64,000 nucleotides of DNA, taken from the NCBI GenBank assembly GCA_033239005.1, contig BSQZ01000012.1, positions 230,001-294,000 on the forward strand, given 5' to 3'. Shown here in pieces: positions 28,008 to 40,924 of the stretch. The stretch is from Lamellibrachia satsuma. Its lineage: Eukaryota > Annelida > Polychaeta > Sabellida > Siboglinidae. The notes below the pieces were generated by a model. That model did not search any database. It had not been told where the DNA came from and saw only the letters and a list, made by a program, of their open reading frames with translations. Each line of letters opens with the position of its first letter. The first letter of the stretch is position 1. A program made the translations under genes and the position numbers.

Positions 28008-29157
28008 CTGACGCCTGATCAGGTACAACTCACCAAGGTCCAAGGGTTGGAATTTAAAATCGGAAAGAAAACACGTGGGTAATGTTGTCCAACACTACAT
28101 TGTAATCCAGCTTCTACACCAAGAGAACTGGACCAAATGTAGTTTCCTGTGGGATTCTGTTAATTTTCCCTGGGACATTATTCCCTGTAGATATCCTGGT
28201 CCCCCTCCCATGCATATTCATCCATCCCGTGGACAGCCCCCTCCTATGGACAGCTATTGTGAATATCCCAGCCTTTTACCAGGTATACTAATCTTTATGT
28301 TAAACATAAGCAAACCTTTGTTTGGTAATTTTTCAAACATTCTCCTGATCTCCCAACAAATCTCCTGCTTTTGTAATTTTATTTAAAAATTTTTTTCATT
28401 GATTCTTATTGTCTGGCTTGATCAAGTTTATATACATACGACTGTACTACATAACTTAATGAGCTATGGATGTAAATAAACTTAATAATTAATAAAGCCA
28501 AAAATCACTTCACTTGCAAACACTTGTCAAGTGCATATTCGTTGGAGCCAATCAGAAGGCGGGATAAATGGGTAGGGTTTATGTTAGTTAGGGTTCGGCT
28601 TCCAATGAATACGAAGTTGACTGCCCACCCTCCAATTATTAACTTTTTTGGGGGGCCAGCTGGATATATAAATAGATCCGAGCATTTGGAGGTAAAAGAC
28701 GGTCACTACCTATGAGAAAAAATCTTTAGGCTTTGAAAAACTCTCCCGCCATGAGATCTCATAAGGGGGAATACCCGCTATTTGGTTGTGCCAACTTGGA
28801 GGGCCTACACAAGTATCACAGACAATAAATGACATGAAATAATCTAGTTTTGCTTTCAGTTTCTCCCTGAATCCGACATAAATGTTAGTCACATTGGTAA
28901 TCGTCATGTTGACTGTTCACATTTCCTGCCATGTGTCGAATGACTTGCCTCTGTAGCCAAAAGGACAGCACTGTCCATACTGATAAGTAAAAACTAAATT
29001 CAACTGGACTGCAGTGATGTGGAAATTGAAGAAATGTCTACAACCGTTTTCAACTCGAGATCACCGGGACTACGCCAATCATGACTGGCCGTCAGACAAG
29101 CCGTATGACATGAATCGGTCAGCTAACAAACAAACAATCAGAATTACAGTAAGATGA
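28008..29157 (+). CDS. Unrecognised conserved-looking gene, last three exons
   Basis: Exons 28008-28078, 28191-28282 and 29015-29157. All acceptors are AG and donors GT, and the phases agree (2 then 1). The protein piece is about 101 residues: 'LTPDQVQLTKVQGLEFKIGK' opens it, then a Pro/His-rich stretch ('YPGPPPMHIHPSRGQPPPMD'), then 'RDHRDYANHDWPSDKPYDMN' near the end, closing on TGA at 29155-29157. Upstream exons are not found; the first exon here needs phase 0 from upstream. I do not recognise the family. Its stop is 38 bp from the tafazzin stop on the opposite strand, so the 3' UTRs must overlap. It could instead be chance, but three phase-consistent junctions argue for a gene. Confidence 0.6.
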
Positions 29158-29195
29158 CCTTCAATATTTGCACAATGTTCTGGCCTCGTCACACA

Positions 29196-32100
29196 TCATG
29201 GCTGTGACGTTTTAATGCGTTCCTTAATATTGGACGTGTCATCATTCTTCTGTTGTCCGTGTAAAATCTCCTCTGACTTTGTCACTTGATGCGCGTGGTC
29301 CTCATCACTTGAGTATTTCTTTGTCTCTGTATTCAGAACAGGGACTACACCGAAGTGTAACTCTTCTGCTTGTTTCTTCAGCTGTTCAAACTCTGCCTGT
29401 ATCCGGTCTGTGATCTGTTTGCGCACGTCCACCTACAGCAGGTAGACAAGTGTACATCAGATTCTAGGCATTGTGGAAGTGTGGCATTTCAACAGATTAC
29501 AGGTGAATCTAAAGGTGGCTAGTCAGGTGTCAATGTTGGTAACACGTTGTGATAAGTTATGGGATGTTGGTGACAAGTTGTGGGATGTTGGTGACAAATT
29601 CTAGAATACTGGTAACAGATTCTGGGACACTGGTGACAGTTCTGTGATGTTGGTGACACATTCTGGGACACTGATGTTCTAGGATGTTTGTTGACAAATC
29701 TTGGACCATTGGTGATGACAAATCTCGAAAGACACAGTTACATACGGGAGACAAATGCGCATCTTTCAGTCTCGCCACCATCTTGTTGAAGTCAATTGGT
29801 TCACCAATCAACACGGTGACTTTCTGGAAAACACAATGCATTGAATTATAACATGATGGTGTGGACGACACAAGCTTAGTTTGGTCGAAGTTGTAGCTAA
29901 ATCATCAAACCTGGAATAGCAATGGGTGAAGCAAACCCAATGAATAGTCCTTTATAATGCCAAGTGTAGAGTTTTAACTATGGATCATGAATTTCATGAT
30001 TTTCACCAGGTCTATAAAGAGGTCTATAAAGTTAACCGTGTATGTTCTTTCTCAAAGTTCCCTGTGTAGGGGGTCATTCACAGTTGTCAACAGTTACCTA
30101 TTTGTACAAAGTGTACTAAAGGGGGAGGGGGGTCAAAGCCTGTGTACTCATTTTTTAAATGTTGGCTGCATGTAACATGAAAACTGTTCACGCTGCACGG
30201 TGAACTGCTACAGAACTTATTTCAATTTGTGTAACACTTCACTGCGCTGTGCTGTAACACAATACAACAACTTAGTTACTTTATCACACTATTTAGTGGG
30301 TCACACTAAAATGGGATGACTGTGTAAAGAGGGATGTTCGTGAAAAACAATTATTAATATGACACCAAATACAAAGCTGTAACATAATTATCAGAGATAA
30401 ATGTTTATAATCATATTCTGGTGGTTATTACTGAATGTCCTATACATGCACTTTGCCATAACATTGTTACATCAGTGTTTTTCAATCTCGAATATTATTG
30501 ACATTTTAGACTACTAATTTGTGGTCAGGGTGATGAGAATTAGTATACTTTGTATAGGAATATGTAAATGTTAACAATTGTGAACAGCCCCTAAGGGACG
30601 AGGACAATTATTTCTATAATGCTGCAGTGTCTTGGTTACTATCCTTCTCCACCAATGTTGGCTCACTATCCTGCTTAGCTTTGAGTCAAACCATAAAACT
30701 ATTTATGCCATAGGATCAAGTGGTAACGCCTAACAGGCAGCAAGGCAAAATTTAACTCGCTGTGTCTAATCATGTTTTCAAAGGATTATACGACAAGCTG
30801 CTGATTCATACCATCACTACACTCTCATGAAACTTCAGTGATTGCGGCGACATAGTTTTTATATATCTACAAAGTGTATATCTATAATTTAAGTAGTTTT
30901 ATATATAGCCTTTGGACAGACGTCAGCCATCCGTGATGCCTACACATTATGTGGACCAGAAGTCTTTGTAGGCCTAACAAGAAAGTGACCTAATTCAGTT
31001 GATTGCAAATACCAAGGCTCTTTGTTTCGCGATGCATCTACTGAATATCGTTCGGACTTTGCGCCCAGCCTCTACAGGTGTCACTCCGTGATTACCGGAT
31101 ACATTACATGCATTGATCAGATGCTTGGGACTATCCGTAATGCGCCCAACTTCACGTGGCAAATGAGGGGGCCTTCGCAAACAACATGTGATTCAAACAC
31201 ACATTACACACCACTTCGATGTTGTTCCGTGGGCTGTAAAAGCTGCCAGTGCAAATGTACTCCAGCTGATTAACCTGCATGTCATCAAACACCGTGAACG
31301 TGACATTCCACTGACAATATGTTGCCTTAACACTCGTTCAGTCAAAAACAAAGCTCTGTCGGTGGCAGATTGTGTTATTTCCCGGGACATCGATGTGCTA
31401 ACCTTATCTGAGATATGGCTAGGAACCGACACTGACAATCAGGTCATAAACGAACTTGTGCCATCTGGTTACACAATACAATACATCTCTCGACCCAGTG
31501 AGAAGCACAGTGGAGTTGTGGCCGTACTCTATAAATGCGGATTGATCATTAAGACCTTGGATTCTACATGGAATGGCATGTTCACAAATTTCGAACATAT
31601 GGACTGTACAGTCATTTCCAATGATGTGAATGTTAGATTGTGCATCGTGTACCGTCCGCCTCCCTGTAAGCGAAACTGTTTTAAGAACAGTGTTTTTCAA
31701 CGAGTGGAGTTTGTACTTGGACCGCCTTGCTGTTATAACTAACGATGTAATCATAACAGGTGACTTCAACTTCCACCTCGACAACATTAACGATGCAGAT
31801 GCGGTGCGTTTCAATGGCACGTTGGAAGCTCACGGGTTAGTACAACACGTGGTGGGACCCACACACAAGAAGGGCCATACTTTGGACGTTGTCATCACAC
31901 GGGACATTAGTTCCTTGTTGATTGGGATGCCAACAGTTTTTGAGCCATGTCTTGGAGACACAAAGGGTAACCCTTCCAGTGACCATTTGGCTGTGTGTTT
32001 TAGAATTAACTTAACGAAGCCAGACAGCGTTCACCAGCCGGTCACTTTCAGGAAGCTTCGGGACATTTGTATTCCTGAATTTATCAAGGACTTAACGCCA

Positions 32101-35100
32101 ACTTTGAACCGCCAACTTTGAGGCCGCTAAATGAACTTGTACACGCCTATAATACGGAAATTGAAGTGGTTGTTGACCAACACACTCCCGTCCAAAGAAA
32201 ATCGATAACACCGAGACCAAACGCACAATGGTATTCAGACGAACCGAGATACGCCAAACGCGCGTAGGCAAGCAGAGAACGTATGGCAGCGAACCAAACT
32301 TACCGTTCATCGACATCTGTTCAGGGAGCAATGCAATGCAGTCAACAAACTGATGATCAGTGCGAAGAAAACATTCTTTTCTGCAAAAATCAGAGACTGT
32401 GGCAAAGACCAGAAACAACTGTTCAAATTAACGAGTCATTTGATGGGTAACACGAGACAGGTAATCTTACCAATCCATGAATCGGCCGAACAGTTAGCGA
32501 TTATTTTCGGTGACTTTTACATAGACAAAGTCACTACCATCCGACGAAACATCAACATTGGCAACCCAAGTGACATCTACGAAACAGCATTGGACAATGA
32601 TATCATGTTTGACAGAATTCCGCTTCAAAGGTTTCTGCCAGCCACCCATGACGAGGTGAAGCGAATAATCACAAATTCACCCAACAAGTCATGTGGTTTA
32701 GACCCGAACCGTACGCAGCTTTTGAAGCAGTGTCTGGATCATTTTGTGCCACTGATTACAGCCATTATCAACAAATCGTTGGCAACGTCAGTGGTACCCG
32801 CATGTTTCAAACGTGCAGTTGTGAGACCATTGCTTAAAAGGCCGGCCTCGTTAAGGAAGTTCTGAATAATTATCTGCCTGTGTCAAACCTACCATACGTG
32901 TCAAAACTTCTCAAGAAAGTGGTCGAACACCGTTTGAAAGATCACCTGGACATCAACAATCTACACGATTTTCACCAATCAGCGTACCAAAATAATTACT
33001 CAACCGAGACAGCTCTTGTGAAAGTCCAGAACGACATCGCAGAAGCTCTTGATCAAAAACGTGTAGTTGTCTTGGTCATGCTTGATCTGTCCAGTGCATT
33101 TGATGTTATCGACCATGGCATTATGTTAACGCGTCTTCAACACTCATTTGGTGTGACTGCAGAAGCCCTGGATTGGATGCGATCCTACATTAGCGGCAGA
33201 CCGCAATGTGTCTGTCGGCCCCGCAACTTCGTTTAACACACATCTATGTTGCGGCATGCCACAAGGATCTGTGTTGGGACCGAAACTGTACTGCATATAC
33301 ACTAAACCAGTTGATGATATAGTGAAGAAACATAATCTTCGCTACCACTATTATGCAGATGACACACAAATATACTTGTCCATCAAGCCTGATGAGAACT
33401 GGGCCAGTGAGAGGTCAGCCACTGAGGCCTGTGTGGCTGATGTTTGCGGGTGGATGAATGGAAACATGCTAAAATTTAACCAAGAAAAAAGCGTGAACGA
33501 CTTGTCCCTCACGATCGGAGGCAGACTATTACATGCTGTGCAATCTGTGAGATATCTTGGAGTTATTATGGACAGCAGCTTGACAATGGAGAAACAGGTG
33601 AATGTGATCTCCAAGTCCAGTTTCTACCACATCCGAAATATTAGCAAAGTCAGGCACTACATCACAAATGACACCTGTAAGATTCTAGTCCAGGCACTGG
33701 TAACATCTCGCCTGGACTATGGAAACGCGCTACTGCAAGGTTTTCCTCAGGTGCTAATTGAAAAATTGCAGCGTATACAGAACTGCGCTGCTCGCCTAAT
33801 CACCAGGTCACGAACACATAACGCCTGTGTTACGTGAACTACATTGGCTTCCGGTGAAATACCGGCTCCGTTTTAAGGTTAACACCTTCACGTATAAAGT
33901 ACTCAATGGATTGGCACCGGCATACATGAGTGACATTGTGCAGAAACATCAACCAACGCATAGTTTAAGATCAATGGAGAAGTCACTTCTCGTCGTACCT
34001 GTGCTACGGTCTGCAACTTATGGTGAACGTTGTTTCAGCCGACACGCGGCCGTACTGTGGAACGACTTGCCTGAGAACATTAAACAATTGAACACTCTCA
34101 GCTCTTTCAAGAGACACTTAAAAACACATCTCTCTAAACTGGCATACGACTGACGTGATCAAGTCACGCTCTCATTTTAATGACATTGCTATATACCAAT
34201 GACTTATTCGTAATGTTTTATTCATATGTGTACTACAAGTGTAATATCTGTGTTTATTTATTTGTTATGTTTAAATCAGCTCCTTTACACTATCTACTTT
34301 AGAAATAATTTATATTTTATAGTTTTATTTAATTTATGCAATTTTATGTAAAGTATGTATTTTATGTATTTTATAATTTATTTAATTTATGCAGTTTCAT
34401 GTAAGTGCCTGAGAGCATTTTATCTTAATTGGATTCGGGTGCTATATAAATTCCGATAAAATAATAATAATGAACCTTCTTTATTTGGACAAAACAACAT
34501 CACGTCAACACAGGTCACTTTTCTAAACTTAGGTTTATCATAAAATCCAGCCATCAAGGCAACAAACATGGAAGCATTTATCACAGAACATTTTCTGTTC
34601 TTACCAAAGTGATCTTTCATTTAAGAAAACCTAAGATCCCATATGCTAAAGCTACTAACCTTTCCTATATGAGGGATATACGGTTTTGTGTTGGGCAGAA
34701 CACTATCCATACCTACAACAATAAGAGGAGAATGTCAACAAATAGAACACACATGAAATCAAATGTACTACCCTTGGAAAGCACGGCTTCTTCCACAGGT
34801 TTCCCATGCAAGGGCCAAGCCCCGATATCGGCCAATGCATTTATAATTTTACCATTATCTGTTAATGAATGTTGACCTTGCTAGTCAGTACATTCACGAA
34901 CAACTGTCGATAGTTGCAAAGTTTATGAGGGTTCAAGGGATAACACGAAGAGCATATCCTTGGTCCCCTTGATATTTGCCCTGAAACATTCATCTTAACA
35001 TAGATATCGGTCAAATCATATTGAAACAATTGTGATTCAATAAAACACATTTGGGCGGCCAAGATGTTGGAATACCGTATTCAACCTAATAAATGTACAC

Positions 35101-38100
35101 TATAAGCTCAACAAAAAAATTGGACCAAGGACAAATATCAAGGAATCTGTTCTTATACACCAAATTTTTTTCTATAACTAAGGTAAGGTAACTGTTTAAC
35201 ACAAGTGGTGTCATTTGGTGACTAGTGTAGAACAACTGAAAAGTGGTGCCAACTGTTTAACACCAGATGGCAAAATTTTTCAGTTGACCCACATTAGTGA
35301 AATTACAATAATTATGGATCCTGCTGATTAAAAGAAAGGGTATATGCTAATTAGGGCATGTATGCTTAATAGGTCAAATACGGTAGATACAGTTTACACT
35401 ACACAACATAATTTTATGATGATCAGATTTATTTCTTTAAAGATGAATGTATGTGCATAAAGATAAACTTTTTACAAACTTACAGATATATGCTTTTAAT
35501 AATATTAAAAGCATACATCTGTAAGTTTGTAAAAGATTTTGTTTATCTTTATGTACATACATTCATCTTTAAAGAAATTAAATGTGATCACTGTTATCTA
35601 TATAATAGATAGCATCAAATTTAAACATATTCCCAACTTTTATTGAAAGAAATAATCAAACGAGATAACTGAAGAATTTGAAATGTAACATAAAGCAGCA
35701 CTTAGACATTACATTGTATTACTATATGGGCTATAACTGTAATAAAAATTAATCGGCACAACATTTGTTAATGTTGGTGGGGTAAATAAAAAAAGTGTGG
35801 TGGAGAAGGCTTCAAAAATGTGTTCTAGTGGTGCTGGGGCCTAAACAAATGCCTACCACCCCTATGTAATTTTTTTTCTAGAACAGCCCTTATCAGAGAT
35901 TATGCAACCTTACATACCGAGATGCCACATTGGCAGCACCACAGGAACATGCTGGCACTCTGCGATGAGACGACCAATTCCTGGAAGGCCGAAGAAAAAG
36001 TAGAAGGCTGAGCAACAAGTATCATTTAAAACTGGCATCGAACAGACTCAACAAATTTATTGATTTCGAACTTTGGCAACAGTTAGCAATGTAAGCTGTA
36101 GCTATTTAATATGTACTATTCATAATCTTTGTGTAGATGTTCTTAGTGCAGTTATTCCCTGTTGTCTCAATCTTTACCAGTCATCTATTTATTATGTTTC
36201 TCCACTACAAAAAAAGAAAAAGGTGGCCTTACGCACAGGTGCGAAGAGGTAAGGTAGGTAGGTAGGTAGGTAAGTAGGTAGGTAGTTAGGTAGGTAGGTA
36301 GGTAGGTAGGCACAACAAAAAGAATAATACTCATCACTGTGCAGTCACTGTTAAGGAGAAACATACAAAGCATTTCCAACATCATAAGTATTTTAAATGA
36401 AAACAACAGTGCTAACACCAGTGCCTAAACATCTAAAATAGAAGCATATCAGTAAAATTATACTTATTAGTAATTACACTGACCAGTCGTGGGAAACAAA
36501 CAAAGCTGAAAGTTTCAACCAAACATCATTACTTGGTCTCCTTCAGACATCTACAAAGTCTGCAGTTACACTCTCTTTAGCATGAACAATTACTATGTCC
36601 AAATGATGTTCCGATGTGCATAAAGACCATGTACAAAGTATGATTTTTTAAATGGTAAAATCATGTGATAAAAATAAACCATATCTCGACATCTTGACTT
36701 CCCAAATGTATTTTAATGGACCACAGTCTTTTACTATAATTTGAACTACATATGTTTAATTTGAATGTTTTGGCTTGAGTAACATGCTTACATTGCATGT
36801 TTGAACAGCAAGGTCGATAAAAGGCGATAGTCATGAACAGATAAGTCAAACTATATTAAGAAATTGTGGTTCGTTAAGATGCACTTGGATGGTCATTTTG
36901 TTAGAACAGATATACACAGGTACCGGGTAGTTTATGTTATATATGATTTTATTATAAAAAACGATACCACTAGGTACCTTTAATATGCTACATTTTATAC
37001 GTCACATTACACTACTATTAGTCAACAGAGCTGTCCTGTCATAAATAAAATCCTACCCCATTTGAGTCGCATGAACTCATGAGTCATGTTCACTTTGCCT
37101 GAAACAGAATCCAAATCCATCTTCTTCATTGTTATATTGCAATATAATATATTGAAATATATATATTGAAAATTACAAAAATGAGAAAACTATTTATTCA
37201 CTTTCCACATGGCACATGTACACCTATTTATCTGAGATAAAATTTGCCATTATTTTATGTGATGAAATAATAAAATAAAGGCCAAACAAAAACAGAGAAA
37301 TAATGGTAGTTTTTGGTGGCAAAAACAACTACCGGTACAGGAAATGTTCATGTACATAAAACAATTGAACTTTCTCAGCAGGTACAATAGGAGAAATCCA
37401 ATATTCAGTCTTCTGTCTGGGTTCAAGTTAGTGGCTGTTCACATCTGTCGACATTTTCCTATTCGTAGAAAACGTACTGATGGGGGACGGGGGTAAAGCC
37501 TCACATACTAATTTTAATAAATGTTGGTCACATGTGAACTATGACCTGGCACAGTTGCATTGTGCTGTGCCGCATGGTGTATAGTTCAGGAACTACTATC
37601 ATTTTAAACTGTGTAACCGTTCACTGCATGGTGCTATAATACAGTGTGACATCTTGGGAATTTACAACTTCGTGGAAACAATTTATTACCGGAGATGTCA
37701 TAACACCGTTACATCAATGTTTTTTAAATCTGGAGAATAATCAACACTTTAAAGTACTAATTGACGGAGGGCGATCTGAGAATTAGTACCCTTAGGTAAA
37801 TGTCGACAATGGTGAACAACCCCATTAGGCAAACCAGTCTTTGAAACAATTTGACAAAGACATGATGAATTATACTTTTCTCAAGCTAGATTTATTTTAA
37901 TCAATCGCCTGCAACTCTTGTCACATACCTTCTGGAAACACGTGCACCCATTCTCCATTGTTTAGCTTCTCAAGGAGGAAATCTATCCCCTTCTGATAGA
38001 CGCCTTCACCACGACATGTCGGCACTGTTTTACCGTATGAAAAGAACTTTGAATGAAACGACTTTGTGAAGCAGATATCTGTCGCACCTGACACCCACCG

Positions 38101-40924
38101 CATGCATTCATTGTGTGTCACCAGGTGGCGCCAACGTAGAGTGCCTGCAAACAAAGACACTGTCTGTACTGCAGGAGACCTTTATCATACAAGACCATTG
38201 ATAAGTTATTCTGCTTTAATATTAAACCAAGGTCATAAGCAAGTTTCTGACTTTTTTCTTTGTTGGTAAATTTAACATTAGACAATCAAGTATCGAGAGA
38301 CAACATAAAGTAAACTGTCTAATTTACACAGAATTTACTTAGACTGGAGTAGGGGGCCATCTATGAAGCAGTGATGGTAAGTACTTACACCACAGTAGGG
38401 GGTCGTCTATACAGCAGTGATAGTTTGTACTTACACCACAGTAGGAGGTCGTCTATACAACAGTGATAGTTTGTACTTACACCACAGTAGGAGGTCGTCT
38501 ATACAACAGTGATAGTTTGTACTTACACCACAGTAGGAGGTCATCTATACAGCAGTGATAATTTGTACTTACACCACAGTAGGAGGTCGTCTATACAGCA
38601 GTGATAGTTTGTACTTACACCACAGTAGGAGGTCGTCTATACAGCAGTGATTTTGTACCTACACCAGAGTAGGGGTTACAAGGGGTCGTCTATACAGGTG
38701 TACGCAGTAGTGATAGTTTGTACTTACACAAGAGTAGGGGATTGTCTATATGGGTGTACACAGCAGTGATAATTTGTACTCACACCAGAGTAGGGGGTCG
38801 TGTATACTGGTGTACACAGTACACTGTAGTGATAGTTTGTACTTACACCAGAGTAGGGGGTCGTCTATACTGGTGTACACAGCAGTGATAGGTTGTACTT
38901 ACGCCAGAGTAGGAGGTCGTCTATACTGGTGTACACAGTAGTGATAGTTTGTACTTACACCAGAGTAGGAGGTTGTCTATACTGGTGTACACAGCAGTGA
39001 TAGTTTGTACTTACACCAGAGTAGGAGGTCGTCTATACTGGTGTACACAGCAGTGATAGTTTGTACTTACACCAGAGTAGGAGGTCGTCTATACTGGTGT
39101 ACACAGCAGTGAGTTTGTACTTGCACCAGAGTAGGGGGTCGTCTATACTGGTGTACACAGTAGTGATAGTTTGTACTTGCACCAGAGTAGGAGGTCGTCT
39201 ATACTGGTGTACACAGTAGTGATAGTTTGTACTTACACCAGAGTAGGAGGTCGTCTATACTGGTGTACACAGCAGTGATAGTTTGTACTTACACCAGAGT
39301 AGGAGGTCGTCTATACTGGTGTACACAGCAGTGATAGTTTGTACTTACACCAGAGTAGGAGGTCGTCTATACTGGTGTACACAGCAGTGAGTTTGTACTT
39401 GCACCAGAGTAGGGGGTCGTCTATACTGGTGTACATAGCAGTGATAGTTTGTACTTGCACCAGAGTAGGGGGTCGTCTATACTGGTGTACATAGCAGTGA
39501 TAGTTTGTACTTGCACCAGAGTAGGGGGTCATCTATACTGGTGTACACAGTAGTGATAGTTTGCACTTACACCAGAGTAGGGGGTCATCTATACTGGCGT
39601 ACACAGTAGTGATAGTTTGCACTTACACCAGAGTAGGGGTCGTCTATATGGGTGTACACAGTAGTGATAGTTTGTACTTACAGCAGAGTAGGGGGTCGTC
39701 TATACGGGTGTACACAGCAGTGATAGTTTGTACTTACACCAGAGTAGGGGGTCGTCTATACTCGTCTACACAGTAGTGATAGTTTGTACTTACACCATAG
39801 TAGGGGGTCATCTATACTCGTCTACACAGTAGTGATAGTTTGTACTTACACCAGAGTAGGGGGTCGTCGATGCAGCATTGATGGTTACTCACTGTAATGA
39901 GAGGCTGGTCCGGCAGTCGCTTGTCAACAAGTTTCTGGATGGTGCTTTTATTGTAAACTGTTAATCTGTTCATCCATTCTACAACAAGCATAAACGTGTG
40001 AATAAAAATGTTTATGATAATTGCTATTTGGTATTCATTTAAATGTGAATGGTTAGAAGAAATGCGTTTTTTCGTAAACCATTAATTTGTTCATCCATTC
40101 TACAAGCATAAACATGTGAATAAAAATTATCTATGATAAAGCATAAACATGTGAATAAAAATGTCTATGGTAATGCAGATCGACCTGTTGAAACATTGAT
40201 TTTTCAGTTGCTGTGTTAACCAATAATATTGCCCGCTCAGATTTTTGGGAACTTAACTTTAATTGCTAGTGGACTAATCGTCGCTGGTCAGACGGGTAAT
40301 GATGGACATTTTGTGGGAATACTCTTTGAAGTTTGGGCACAGGCGTGTCTAGTTCCCAGAAATACATCAACTAAGACAGTAAGTGTGACGAAGTACGAAC
40401 GATTTGGCGTACATCCACATTTGGTGTGGAATAAATGGACAAATCCATGTAATCTTTCAACAAGTCGATCTGCCAGTGGTTCTGTAGTACTACTACCACC
40501 CCTGTTTATAGGGAGGATGAGCCAGTGCCACTGGCTTCTTTCTTTACCTACATGCCATTTCTTAGTATCTTATTCTTGTTATTAAATATGTCACATATGT
40601 AAAAAAAAGCATTAAAAGCTAGTCTAATCTATAATTAAGGGAAACTAATTCAAAAAAATTGGTTTTTTTTTCAAACATTTATGTATTTTGATCACCAAAA
40701 GTAAATGCACCGGTGTATAGCCACATCCCTATAAAGAATAGGCAATGACACTGTCACTGATAGGCCAGGGCGAGAGGGTCACACTCGTCAGCGTCAAATC
40801 GTAGTTTACCTATCCAAAACTTGCTGAGTCCACCGACGCTAGCAATGACGATCTTGCTCATTATTGCCCATTTTTTCGGTACTTTGTTCGTCGACGGAAA
40901 CGGCCACTGAAACTCCAACGGCAT
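29196..40924 (-). CDS. TAFAZZIN: Tafazzin, phospholipid-lysophospholipid transacylase
   Basis: Eight coding exons (transcript order): 40924-40810, 39978-39850, 38144-37929, 37098-37057, 35980-35918, 34712-34660, 29823-29746 and 29432-29196. They give 310 codons plus stop, phases 1,1,1,1,1,0,0, all GT-AG. Tafazzin remodels cardiolipin acyl chains at mitochondrial membranes. Seen: N-terminal '[10 protein letters not shown]' (human MPL..WPFP), a hydrophobic segment about 20-38, the acyltransferase HX4D motif 'HQCCID' (His71, Asp76), '[20 protein letters not shown]', 'FPEGKVNM', '[15 protein letters not shown]' and 'KVTVLIGEP'. The C-terminus is about 45 residues longer than human and acidic/polar. 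Intron 2 is filled by a repeat of its own splice donor; intron 6 holds an antisense LINE. Confidence 0.95.
30069..30591 (+). mobile_element. Terminal-inverted-repeat element T1, copy 1
   Basis: Begins 'GGGGGTCATTCACAGTTGTC' and ends (reverse complement) 'GGGGCTGTTCACAATTGTTA'. The match extends about 50 bp inward to 'AAAGT(G/A)TACTAA'. About 523 bp, no coding frame; located in tafazzin intron 6. Copies at 37431-37824 and 50923-52740. Confidence 0.7.
31000..34470 (+). mobile_element. L2-like LINE, nearly full length, frameshifted
   Basis: The plus strand reads an endonuclease (31188-32121: '[11 protein letters not shown]', 'EIWLG', '[11 protein letters not shown]', 'SSDHLAV'). A linker follows, then reverse transcriptase (32353-33837: '[14 protein letters not shown]', '[13 protein letters not shown]', catalytic '[11 protein letters not shown]') and the tail domain (33827-34153: '[18 protein letters not shown]'). 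Frame breaks lie near 31680, 32115, 32865, 33220 and 33830, so it is inactive. The 3' end is an (AAT)n tail at 34458-34470. It sits in tafazzin intron 6 in antisense orientation. The 5' end is only estimated. Confidence 0.88.
35425..35582. mobile_element. Hairpin element (near-perfect palindrome, ~150 bp)
   Basis: The left half 'tctttaaagatgaatgtatgt' onward is mirrored by 'acatacattcatctttaaaga' at the right end, with 'acaaacttacagat' against 'atctgtaagtttgt' and a centre at 'gcttttaataatattaaaagc' (about 35504). Only a few mismatches. It would fold into a long RNA hairpin within tafazzin intron 5. Confidence 0.85.
36249..36311. repeat. (TAGG)n microsatellite
   Basis: About 15 tetranucleotide units with a few variants, in tafazzin intron 4. 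Confidence 0.95.
37431..37824 (+). mobile_element. T1 element, copy 2 (shorter)
   Basis: Left end 'GTGGCTGTTCACATCTGTCG', right end reverse complement 'GGGGTTGTTCACCATTGTCG'. Flanked by TTA on both sides (37428-37430 and 37825-37827), a possible 3-bp target duplication. Lies in tafazzin intron 3. Confidence 0.65.
38346..39849 (-). repeat. Minisatellite built from tafazzin exon 2 end and its splice donor
   Basis: About 28 copies, in two unit classes: about 46 bp at 38346-38640 and about 56 bp from about 38645 to 39849. On the transcribed strand each unit holds 'GACGACCCCCTACTCTGGT' followed by GTGTAAGT-type donor sequence and 'ACAAACTATCACTACTG'. This is continuous with the true exon 2 terminus at 39850-39870, which encodes D-D-P-L-L-W. 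The array starts at the real donor and fills nearly all of intron 2, so the intron carries a train of near-perfect 5' splice sites. Confidence 0.92.

Noticed and set aside
38750..39776. Repetitive open frames in the 38.3-39.9 kb array as a repeat protein
   Set aside because: They arise because the units contain exon 2-derived sequence; frames are broken by unit length changes and lie in an intron.
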